Of a DNA stretch of 13,138 nt, positions 1-5,458 are shown piece after piece. A program made the position numbers and the translations under genes. The stretch covers positions 1 through 13,138 of the forward strand of contig CAJIYV010000039.1 of the NCBI GenBank assembly GCA_905181745.1, in the 5' to 3' direction. This stretch comes from an uncultured Actinomycetes bacterium (lineage in GTDB: Bacteria; Actinomycetota; Actinomycetes; S36-B12). Each line of letters opens with the position of its first letter. The stretch's first letter is position 1. Under the pieces are notes generated by a model. It was not told the DNA's origin. It saw only the letters and a list, made by a program, of their open reading frames with translations, and did no database searches.

Positions 1-162
1 GTCGCCCAACTCAATTACGCCATGCGCTCGTCTAATTACGGGGACACAAAAGTTGTATTCGGGGTAGGCGCGTTGGGCAAACGAATCAATCATGTGGTGG
101 TTGTCAATCTGAACCCCTGTGGATGGCGAGATGCAATCCACAGGCAATTTCGATATAAGTAG
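1..162 (+). CDS. C-terminal end of an unrecognised protein (5' end outside window)
   Basis: An open frame enters from the left edge and reads 53 codons to a TAG at 160-162. It has no start in view. The residues alternate in a beta-strand-like way (a GDTKVVFGVGALGKR stretch, then INHVVVVNLNP) and end in a basic tail, HRQFRYK. I do not recognise the family from this fragment. Codon choice resembles the neighbouring genes. The stop lies two bases from the stop of the convergent M20 gene, the tight arrangement expected of a real gene end. A perfect 9-bp inverted repeat sits inside the last part of the frame. The open frame is short enough that chance cannot be excluded. Confidence 0.5.
   Translation, partial: VAQLNYAMRSSNYGDTKVVFGVGALGKRINHVVVVNLNPCGWRDAIHRQFRYK
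116..144. repeat. 9-bp perfect inverted repeat between convergent genes
   Basis: CCTGTGGAT at 116-124 is repeated inverted as ATCCACAGG at 136-144 with an 11-base loop. It lies in the coding tail of the left-edge gene and 20 bases beyond the stop of the M20 gene on the other strand. It has no T-tract on either strand, so it is at best a U-less terminator-type hairpin for the - strand transcript. Each arm carries the ATCCACA core of a DnaA box, although the first two bases of the 9-mer do not match. Confidence 0.5.
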
Positions 163-164
163 AT

Positions 165-1451
165 TTACCCGATGCTGTCTCGTATCACCTGTGCAATGAC
201 GCGAGCAGTTGTTTCAAGTTCGCGAGTATGGACATATTCGTCAGGTGCGTGAGCGATCGAAACATCTCCCGGTCCGTACTGCAGGGTGGGAATACCCGCC
301 AGACCCGTAAGCAGCCGTAAATCTGAACCGTAGGGAGCTCCGTATTCCTCAAGTGGCGCGCCAACAACCAGTAAGTGCGCCTTCTGGAGATTTTTGATCA
401 GGTCTGAGTGTGGTTCAGTTTGCCCCGATGCGAATTGACCACCCCACCACTCAATTTCCACCGGGTTTTCGGCAAGCCATAGGTCCCTTGCACAGGCGTC
501 TCGAATGCATTCTTCAAATATTGATCGGGCAGATTCGATGTCCTCTCCGAGAGCAACTCCGAATCGGCCCTCGGCTACGAGCAAGTCTGGAACCGTTGAT
601 GCCCAGTCGCCACTGTGCACTGTTCCAATTGAAATGGGATAGGCGACTGGCCATCGCCGCATTCGTGAATCGACATCTACATTGCGGCGTGCTTCGAGAA
701 TCTCGAGTGCCTGGTAAATCGGATAAAATTTTTCGATCGCGCTGACACCTTCGGTTCGGCGCGAAGCGTGGATAGCAGCACCGTGAACGAGTAAACGAAA
801 TGTCAACGCTCCACCGTTGGCTGAGATAGCGGCCAGTGAAGTGGGCTCGGGGATGATCGCCCCCGCGACTTGGTGTTCGGTAAGGCTATAAAACTGCGGC
901 AAGCCCTCGGTGATCAATGAATAAGTGCCAAGACCACCGTCTTCTTCGCCGATCACGGGAGCAAAGAGCAGATCTCCTTTTGGAGCGAAACCACTTGCAC
1001 GCAAGAATTTTACTGCTGCCCAAGCCGCAATCAGACCACCTTTCATATCGCAGGCTCCGCGGGCCATGATCACTTTTTCACCGTCAACGGTGGTCGGGCG
1101 GGGGGTAAAAGGATCTGCGCTCCACGCGCGCACATCACCGGGAGGGACTACATCTGTATGCCCATTAATCAGAAGGGCGGGTGCGCCACCGGAGCCACGC
1201 CAAATACCGAGAACGCCCAGCCCTTGTTCGCGCAACACTTCTTGACCGGGAAATTGTGGGTCAGCGGTGATGGTTTCGAGGTCCATCTCCCAGGTGCTCA
1301 CTTCCAAGCCTGCAGAGCGCATGAGCGTGGCCATGAACTCTTGAGCGTCCTGCTCGCCGGTCGTGCCCCCTGTTGACGCGATGGAAAGCAAAGTGGCCAG
1401 TTCCTCGTACATGGCGCTTGCGGAGCACAGATCCTGCGCGGAAGTAGGCAT
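165..1451 (-). CDS. M20-family metallopeptidase / amidohydrolase (ArgE/DapE type)
   Basis: This is a 428-aa cytosolic di-metal hydrolase of the M20 family, which cleaves N-acyl or peptide bonds of small molecules (acetylornithine deacetylase, succinyl-diaminopimelate desuccinylase, formylaminopyrimidine deformylase and relatives). Visible motifs, numbered from the chosen start, are GHTDVVP (His98, Asp100), GACDMKGG with the bridging Asp135, the general base and ligand pair in GEEDGG (Glu169/170), IPEPT with Glu202, and a late IAHAPDE with His401. A lid domain lies between, with a WASTVPD motif. The exact substrate cannot be read. Earlier in-frame starts exist (ATG at 1499, and the frame stays open to 1679), but that N-terminal extension is basic, low in complexity and overlaps the divergent gene. 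I chose the ATG at 1451 because homology begins just after it and a CACAAT box lies at -12 to -7. The ATG at 1412 is a fallback. The gene stands alone, divergent from the DUF5679 gene. Confidence 0.85.
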   Translation of the reverse strand: MPTSAQDLCSASAMYEELATLLSIASTGGTTGEQDAQEFMATLMRSAGLEVSTWEMDLETITADPQFPGQEVLREQGLGVLGIWRGSGGAPALLINGHTDVVPPGDVRAWSADPFTPRPTTVDGEKVIMARGACDMKGGLIAAWAAVKFLRASGFAPKGDLLFAPVIGEEDGGLGTYSLITEGLPQFYSLTEHQVAGAIIPEPTSLAAISANGGALTFRLLVHGAAIHASRRTEGVSAIEKFYPIYQALEILEARRNVDVDSRMRRWPVAYPISIGTVHSGDWASTVPDLLVAEGRFGVALGEDIESARSIFEECIRDACARDLWLAENPVEIEWWGGQFASGQTEPHSDLIKNLQKAHLLVVGAPLEEYGAPYGSDLRLLTGLAGIPTLQYGPGDVSIAHAPDEYVHTRELETTARVIAQVIRDSIG

Positions 1452-1457
1452 GGAGGA

Positions 1458-1463
1458 ATTGTG
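1458..1463 (-). promoter_or_regulatory. Possible -10 box (CACAAT) for leaderless M20 transcript
   Basis: On the - strand CACAAT occupies -12 to -7 relative to the ATG at 1451. That is the position where -10 boxes lie for four other genes here. It fits the TANNNT consensus only at the second A and final T, and no clear -35 is seen. No Shine-Dalgarno sequence precedes this ATG. Confidence 0.3.
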
Positions 1464-1610
1464 CCGGCCGGCAGGGCTGGGCGTGCGTAGGAGGGTCATT
1501 TTAGGTAAATGTCCGTTTTGTCGGATAAATTGCGGTGTTTTTCGCCGCCACGCCGAATTCTGCCTGTGCGTAGCGCATGAGGGGGACCTTTTCTGCCCTA
1601 TGGTGGAGTC

Positions 1611-1643
1611 GGCCCTAGGGCCACGAGGGTGGCGCCCGCCACC
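1611..1643. repeat. GC-rich palindromes upstream of the DUF5679 gene
   Basis: GGCCCTAGGGCC at 1611-1622 is a perfect 12-bp palindrome. Five bases later GGTGGCG (1628-1634) and CGCCACC (1637-1643) form a 7-bp inverted repeat. Both lie 35-65 bases before the start of the zinc-ribbon gene, in the divergent spacer. They could be operator half-sites or hairpins in the leader. A TATGGT at 1599-1604 is a possible -10 box that would place the transcript start near the first palindrome, but no convincing -35 is visible. Confidence 0.4.
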
Positions 1644-1677
1644 ACCGCTGCGGCGGAGATTGTCAACAGGAGGACCC

Positions 1678-1836
1678 ATGGCCGAGGAAAGCTATACCGG
1701 CGAGGCATATTGCGTTAAGTGCAAAGCCAAGCGTGAATTCACCGGACACGTGGAAGAAACCAATGGTCGCCGGTTCGCGAAGGGCATCTGCCCGACGTGC
1801 GGCACCAAAGTAACGCGCATTTTGGGCAAAGCCTAA
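1678..1836 (+). CDS. DUF5679-type zinc-ribbon protein, 52 aa
   Basis: This small protein has two zinc knuckles, CVKC at residues 12-15 and CPTC at 38-41. They are spaced as in a one-zinc ribbon and separated by a short basic segment. The length and the layout (YCVKCK ... GICPTCGTK near the C-terminus) match the actinobacterial DUF5679 family, whose function is not established; nucleic-acid or protein binding is the usual guess for such ribbons. The start is secure: ATG at 1678 follows a perfect AGGAGG at 1668-1673 with a 4-base gap. This is the only canonical Shine-Dalgarno sequence of that strength in the window, so the gene is probably well translated. It is followed by a hairpin at 1862-1897, so it is probably transcribed alone. 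Confidence 0.85.
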   Translation: MAEESYTGEAYCVKCKAKREFTGHVEETNGRRFAKGICPTCGTKVTRILGKA

Positions 1837-1861
1837 ATACCGCGTTTTATCTCAGTAACTC

Positions 1862-1897
1862 TTTAAAGGGGCGGCCCAGCAGGGTTGCCCCTTTAAA
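1862..1897. terminator. 11-bp-stem hairpin after the DUF5679 gene
   Basis: TTTAAAGGGGC (1862-1872) and GCCCCTTTAAA (1887-1897) pair perfectly around a 14-base loop. The stem is GC-rich at the loop end and AT-rich at the base, so each strand ends in a short T run. It starts 25 bases after the stop codon. It probably terminates the DUF5679 transcript and could act in both directions. Confidence 0.7.
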
Positions 1898-1991
1898 TTC
1901 GTCTAATTCACCCGCTGAGCGTGGTGCCAGATTTCGCACAGGGTGAACTACTTGTTGGCCAACCGAGGCAGCCAATGCAGCAACGCTGTAT

Positions 1992-1997
1992 TACCGT
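1992..1997 (+). promoter_or_regulatory. -10 box (TACCGT) for leaderless metalloprotease gene
   Basis: TACCGT fits TANNNT and its last T is seven bases before the ATG at 2004, so transcription would start at or next to the start codon. There is no Shine-Dalgarno sequence before this ATG. At 17-bp spacing the -35 region reads CAGCCA, which is weak. Confidence 0.5.
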
Positions 1998-2003
1998 AAA
2001 GCC

Positions 2004-3329
2004 ATGTCACAATTCCCGTTCGGCTTTGGAGCGTCAGATAGTGGTGATTCTGGTGGCTTCGACATGAACAACCTTGGAGCCATGTTCACCCAGTTCGGTC
2101 AAATGTTGCAACAGTCTCAAAATGAAGGACCGCTTCCGTGGTCCACGGTTATGCAAGTGGCGCGATCGGTACTCGGCACTGATCCAAGTGTGACAGATGC
2201 GTCGGTGCGGGCAGTCGAAAGCGCGATGGAATTGGCTGATCTGTGGCTCAATGAAAGTGTGACTTTTCCGGCAAGTAGCACGGTGGTGAAAGTGTGGTCA
2301 CGTAGTGAGTGGCTTGTTGAAACGGCTGATGTGTGGCAGAAAATTATTTTGCCTATCGCCACGACAATGTCGCAAAGAATGGAAACAATGCTGCCGGGGC
2401 TCGCGGACAATGAGGATCTCAATGGGCTCGAAGATCAGTTGCCCGAGGAGCTTAAGGCAATGTTGCCTGACGGCTTGACACCTGAATTGATGGCAATGCT
2501 TAAGCCGATGCTGGGCATGGTCACACAGCTCGGCGCCACCGCATTTGCCTACCAACTTGGACAGGCCCTGTCGGCGCTGGCGAAAGAGGTGGTTTCCTCA
2601 ACTGATGTCGGGATTCCCTTGGCCCCTGCGGGAACCAGGGCATTGATCCCATTGAACATCTCAGAGTTTGCACAAGGGCTCGGTATTGAAGAGCGCGATC
2701 TTTTTCTTTTCTTCGCGCTACGCGAGAGCGCGCACCAGCGACTATTTGATCACGCTTCTTGGCTTCGTCCACGTTTGATGTCAGCGGTTGAGGAGTATGC
2801 GCGCTACATGGATGTTGACGTAGCATCTCTGGGGGAAAAGTTTGAAGGATTTGATCTGACCAGCCCGGAAGCGTTGCAGCAAGTCATGGCATCAGGCGTG
2901 ATGGAGCCGCAAGACACTGCTGAGCAGCGTCAGGCGGTTATTCGCCTAGAAACACTGCTCGCATTAATCGAAGGCTGGGTCGACGAAGTTGTGACTCAGG
3001 CCGCGGGCGATCGCCTCGCAAGCCTTGGGCAATTGCGGGAAACCATGGGTCGTCGTCGGGCAACAGGCGGCCCGGCAGAAACTAGTTTCAGCACATTGGT
3101 AGGCATGAAGTTGCGGCCAAAACTTTTCCGTGAGGCCAATACAATTTTTGCTGCGGTTCGGGCAAAGTCCGGTGTCCAGGCACGAGATGCCCTGTGGAAC
3201 CACCCCGATTTGTTGCCAAACGCTGAAGCGCTAGCCGATCCGCTGGGTTTTGTGCAGGAGGTTGCGGGCGGTTCCGCATTTGACGACATCTCCATGAGCG
3301 ATTTCGAGAAGGACGAGGACCAAGGCTAA
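2004..3329 (+). CDS. DUF2342 / Zincin_2-type zinc-dependent metalloprotease-like protein
   Basis: This 441-aa protein is of the actinobacterial DUF2342 (Zincin_2) family, annotated as zinc-dependent metalloprotease. It has no signal peptide or membrane span, so it is probably cytosolic. The N-terminal 45 residues are Gly/Phe/Gln-rich and probably disordered. The family core spans about 45-390. The zincin-like motif is ALRESAHQRLF with Arg240, Glu241 and His244, that is, R-E-x-x-H in place of the usual first His. LETLLALIEGWVDEVV follows, with Glu323 and Asp327 as possible third ligand or support. As I recall, Arg at that place is common in this family, so it is not by itself a sign of decay. 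The extreme C-terminus is acidic. The next gene, a Nudix hydrolase, begins on the base after the stop codon, which indicates translational coupling. Proteolytic activity has not, to my knowledge, been firmly shown for the family. Confidence 0.85.
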   Translation: MSQFPFGFGASDSGDSGGFDMNNLGAMFTQFGQMLQQSQNEGPLPWSTVMQVARSVLGTDPSVTDASVRAVESAMELADLWLNESVTFPASSTVVKVWSRSEWLVETADVWQKIILPIATTMSQRMETMLPGLADNEDLNGLEDQLPEELKAMLPDGLTPELMAMLKPMLGMVTQLGATAFAYQLGQALSALAKEVVSSTDVGIPLAPAGTRALIPLNISEFAQGLGIEERDLFLFFALRESAHQRLFDHASWLRPRLMSAVEEYARYMDVDVASLGEKFEGFDLTSPEALQQVMASGVMEPQDTAEQRQAVIRLETLLALIEGWVDEVVTQAAGDRLASLGQLRETMGRRRATGGPAETSFSTLVGMKLRPKLFREANTIFAAVRAKSGVQARDALWNHPDLLPNAEALADPLGFVQEVAGGSAFDDISMSDFEKDEDQG

Positions 3330-3896
3330 ATGCGTGATCCTGCTCGGGTCGAGCAATTTGCCGGAGAACTCGACGGCTGGACCGTCTCTCCAAGTGGGGG
3401 GCAGCGCGCCCTACATGATCAGTACCGGGAGTTCCTCAAGGGCGAGCCTAGCTCGTTATCTCGGGAGCGAGAGCAGGGACATTTCACCGCGAGCGCATTA
3501 ATGGTTGACCCACTGCGCGCCAGCGTCTTGCTCGTAATGCACCCTCGGGTAAAGCGCTGGTTACAAATGGGCGGACACATTGAACCGGGGGATATGAGTT
3601 TTCGCGATGCGGCCTTGCGCGAATGTATTGAGGAAAGCGGTTATCGCGAGATTGAGGTGGAATCAACGCCAGCCCGATTTGATCGACATGATGTTCCCTG
3701 TAAATCGGCCAGGGGTGAAGTCGTCCAATGTGTGCACTGGGATGTTCAGTTCCTGGCAGTCGTTGATTCCCAATCGCAATGCATTCTGACCGAGGATGCA
3801 CCGACACGGTGGTGGGATCTGGAGTCCGCCATGCCCGAGCTTGATTACAGTGTGAAGCAACTCATTGACACTGCTCGACAAGCTTTCCGACTGTGA
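3330..3896 (+). CDS. Nudix hydrolase
   Basis: This 188-aa protein has a central Nudix fold that hydrolyses a nucleoside diphosphate linked to another group. The Nudix box lies at residues 81-105: GGHIEPGD, then ALRECIEESG, with the metal-binding REx2EE at Arg97, Glu98, Glu101 and Glu102. The Glu of the first half is replaced by Asp88 and the spacing to RE is one residue longer than the classical box. This GGHxEPGD form is usual in an actinobacterial subgroup. The N-terminal 50 residues are an extra helical segment. The substrate cannot be inferred. The ATG starts one base after the stop of the preceding metalloprotease-like gene with no room for its own promoter, so the two are co-expressed. 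A mutual role in the same process is only suggested by this. Confidence 0.88.
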   Translation: MRDPARVEQFAGELDGWTVSPSGGQRALHDQYREFLKGEPSSLSREREQGHFTASALMVDPLRASVLLVMHPRVKRWLQMGGHIEPGDMSFRDAALRECIEESGYREIEVESTPARFDRHDVPCKSARGEVVQCVHWDVQFLAVVDSQSQCILTEDAPTRWWDLESAMPELDYSVKQLIDTARQAFRL

Positions 3897-3903
3897 TGTT
3901 GAC

Positions 3904-3966
3904 TTACGCACAGGCTGTCCACAGTTTCTCGATTACATCGTGCCGGAAATGGACAAGTTATCCCCA
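3904..3966. other. Cluster of DnaA-box-like 9-mers in a 206-bp spacer
   Basis: Compared with TTATCCACA / TTGTCCACA, the spacer after the Nudix gene holds CTGTCCACA at 3915-3923 (8 of 9), TTATCCCCA at 3958-3966 (8 of 9), TTGTCCATT on the - strand at 3948-3956 (7 of 9) and TTACGCACA at 3904-3912 (7 of 9). No dnaA, dnaN or other origin-linked gene is in the window. This could be a DnaA-binding regulatory or titration site, or chance. The rest of the spacer (3967-4102) holds a possible -10 TAGAGT at 4036-4041 before the small membrane protein and nothing else I can name. Confidence 0.3.
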
Positions 3967-3972
3967 ACTTGT
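3953..3972. terminator. AT-rich hairpin downstream of the Nudix gene (weak terminator candidate)
   Basis: ACAAGTT (3953-3959) pairs with AACTTGT (3966-3972) around a 6-base loop ATCCCC. It starts 57 bases after the Nudix stop. The stem is AT-rich and no T-tract follows, so it is a poor intrinsic terminator. It overlaps the best DnaA-like 9-mer, and one of the two readings is probably incidental. Confidence 0.25.
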
Positions 3973-4102
3973 TACCTGCGTGATTCATCACACCTAGGTC
4001 TTGGGCGGCCGCTCTGAACCAAGGGCGGGATCGGGTAGAGTGAGGTGTGCGCTGAAAATTTAGGCGCAGTTGATAGTGGGAACGAAAGGGTGAGCAAAGA
4101 GC

Positions 4103-4285
4103 GTGGGCACATTGCTTTGGTGGCTAATCCCTTTGGCAGCGGTGCTTCTTGGCGTTGCTGTGAGTGCGATTGTCAATTACTACCGTAGAGAGACAGAAGA
4201 CCATGATTTGGGTCAGTATGCATCTATGCGAGAAGCAATGAACAAGCCACATGGACAGCGTGGCCCTCGCTCGCCGCGGCGATAA
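4103..4285 (+). CDS. Small single-span membrane protein, 60 aa
   Basis: I do not recognise a named family. The only possible start near the in-frame stop at 4091-4093 is GTG at 4103. Residues about 3-24 (LLWWLIPLAAVLLGVAVSAI) form one hydrophobic span. It is followed by a charged tail with YYRRE, an acidic patch (ETEDHD) and a very basic end (GQRGPRSPRR). By the positive-inside rule the tail faces the cytoplasm. It lies 35 bases before the S16 protease gene and on the same strand. Small membrane proteins in such a position often serve as partners of the adjacent membrane complex, but nothing here proves it. Upstream GAAAGGG at 4084-4090 is too far for an ideal Shine-Dalgarno sequence. The frame is short, but the membrane span argues that it is coding. 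Confidence 0.6.
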   Translation: MGTLLWWLIPLAAVLLGVAVSAIVNYYRRETEDHDLGQYASMREAMNKPHGQRGPRSPRR

Positions 4286-4314
4286 CTGACCCGGATAACT
4301 GTCACGAGTACCAT
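4286..4314 (+). promoter_or_regulatory. Promoter for leaderless S16 protease gene (CTGACC-17-TACCAT)
   Basis: A -35-like CTGACC at 4286-4291 begins on the base after the stop of the small membrane protein gene. A 17-bp spacer follows, then TACCAT at 4309-4314. The last T is seven bases before the GTG at 4321, so the transcript should start at the start codon. No Shine-Dalgarno sequence is present. This is the best-formed promoter among the leaderless candidates here. Confidence 0.6.
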
Positions 4315-4320
4315 AGCCCA

Positions 4321-5424
4321 GTGAAGGAACCATTGCCGATCGGTAAAGAGTCTGTCGTTTCCCGGGAAAAATGGGGAAGTCGCACCATTACTCTCCTTGT
4401 GAGCGTGGCTGTGACATTGAGTATTTTGGGAATCGCTTTCTTCTTGCCCGTCCCGTTTATTAAACTTGCTCCGGGCCCGACCTTCAATGTGATTGGTGAA
4501 GTCGACGGTAGTCCAGTCATTCAAATTTCGGGCACCGAAACCTTCCCGACCAGCGGAGATTTGGACATGACCACGGTTCGGGAATCTGGAGGGCCCCGGG
4601 GCGGCCTGACTTTCGTGGACGCCATTGGCTCCTGGTTTGATGCTTCTGATGCTCTAGTTCCGCGTGAGATGGTGTATCCCGATGACGTGAGCGGCGAGGA
4701 TGTTAAAGCAAGAAATGCGGCGCTTTTTAGTACATCAGAATCAAACTCGGTGGCGGCGGCCCTCAACTACCTCGACTTACCGGTCCAGACGAGAGTCGTA
4801 GCAACCGCGGTGATCGTGGGTGCGCCAGCTGACGAAGTATTCCTTCCCAGAGATGAAATTCTGTCAATAAACGCAGCGGAAGTGACTTCCCCGAGCGATG
4901 TTGTTGAGGCGGTGCAAGGCTCGCCGGTGGGAACTGAATTTACGATCGAGATTCGCAGAATGTCCGAAGATAAAACTGTGACCGTGGTCTCTGGCGAGAA
5001 CCCAGACGCACCGGATAGGCCTTATTTCGGGATTTCTGTGGGCAAACTCTATTCGGCCGAATTCGATATCAATTTCACGCTCAGCGACGTGGGCGGCCCT
5101 AGTGCCGGTCTGATGTTTGCCACTGGGATCGTCGACAAACTCACTCCTGCTGACTTAACCGGTGGCGGCCACGTAGCTGGCACAGGCACCATCACTCCCG
5201 AGGGTGAAGTTGGGCCGATCGGCGGGATTCGCCAGAAGCTCGCCGGTGCTCGTTCTGCTGGGGCGGAGCTGTTTCTCATGCCCGAGCAGCACTGCGCGGA
5301 GGCCCAGGGGCATATTCCCGATGGACTCACGGTCACCCCGGTGACCTCACTTACCGATGCTCTGAAGGAGTTGGGTCACTGGGTGGCTGGAATCGCGGTT
5401 ACTTCATGCCCCGCTACGCCGTAG
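4321..5424 (+). CDS. Membrane-anchored PDZ / Lon-like serine protease (S16 family)
   Basis: This 367-aa protein is anchored by one N-terminal span (about residues 22-43), with the rest outside the membrane. A PDZ domain follows at about 155-222. The C-terminal Lon-like proteolytic domain has the Ser-Lys dyad: Ser261 in GGPSAG and Lys306 in GGIRQKLAGA, with the family GxGxITxxGxVGPIGG segment between. There is no AAA+ ATPase domain, so this is an ATP-independent relative of Lon and probably works on envelope or membrane-exposed substrates recognised by the PDZ domain. It is related to Rv3194c of M. tuberculosis by architecture and neighbourhood. The start is GTG at 4321, supported by the -10 box at the leaderless position and by the short cytosolic tail before the span. 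The UPF0182 gene follows after 34 bases. The C-terminus (after about 350) has a Cys-containing tail of no known role. Confidence 0.9.
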   Translation: MKEPLPIGKESVVSREKWGSRTITLLVSVAVTLSILGIAFFLPVPFIKLAPGPTFNVIGEVDGSPVIQISGTETFPTSGDLDMTTVRESGGPRGGLTFVDAIGSWFDASDALVPREMVYPDDVSGEDVKARNAALFSTSESNSVAAALNYLDLPVQTRVVATAVIVGAPADEVFLPRDEILSINAAEVTSPSDVVEAVQGSPVGTEFTIEIRRMSEDKTVTVVSGENPDAPDRPYFGISVGKLYSAEFDINFTLSDVGGPSAGLMFATGIVDKLTPADLTGGGHVAGTGTITPEGEVGPIGGIRQKLAGARSAGAELFLMPEQHCAEAQGHIPDGLTVTPVTSLTDALKELGHWVAGIAVTSCPATP

Positions 5425-5446
5425 TGCGACTGTTTTAGGTGTGACG

Positions 5447-5452
5447 TAGGTT
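5447..5452 (+). promoter_or_regulatory. -10 box (TAGGTT) for leaderless UPF0182 gene
   Basis: TAGGTT fits TANNNT and ends seven bases before the GTG at 5459. The -35 region at 17-bp spacing reads GTGCGA and is weak. A run of G directly abuts the start codon (5455-5459) and is too close to serve as a Shine-Dalgarno sequence. Read-through from the upstream protease gene is also possible. Confidence 0.5.
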
Positions 5453-5458
5453 AAGGGG

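Noticed and set aside
1363..1677. Longer + strand frame leading into the zinc-ribbon gene from 1363
   Set aside because: It is in frame with DUF5679, but most of it lies antisense to the M20 gene. The AGGAGG directly before ATG 1678 and the 52-aa family length fix the true start.
1452..1679. N-terminal extension of the M20 frame (up to 76 further residues)
   Set aside because: The extension is basic and low in complexity, has no homology to M20 enzymes, and overlaps the start of the divergent DUF5679 gene. Its ATGs lack any start signal as good as that at 1451.
4090..4188. Alternative 32-codon frame from GTG 4090
   Set aside because: It has no coherent protein character (Cys-rich and random) and overlaps the better membrane-protein frame starting at 4103.
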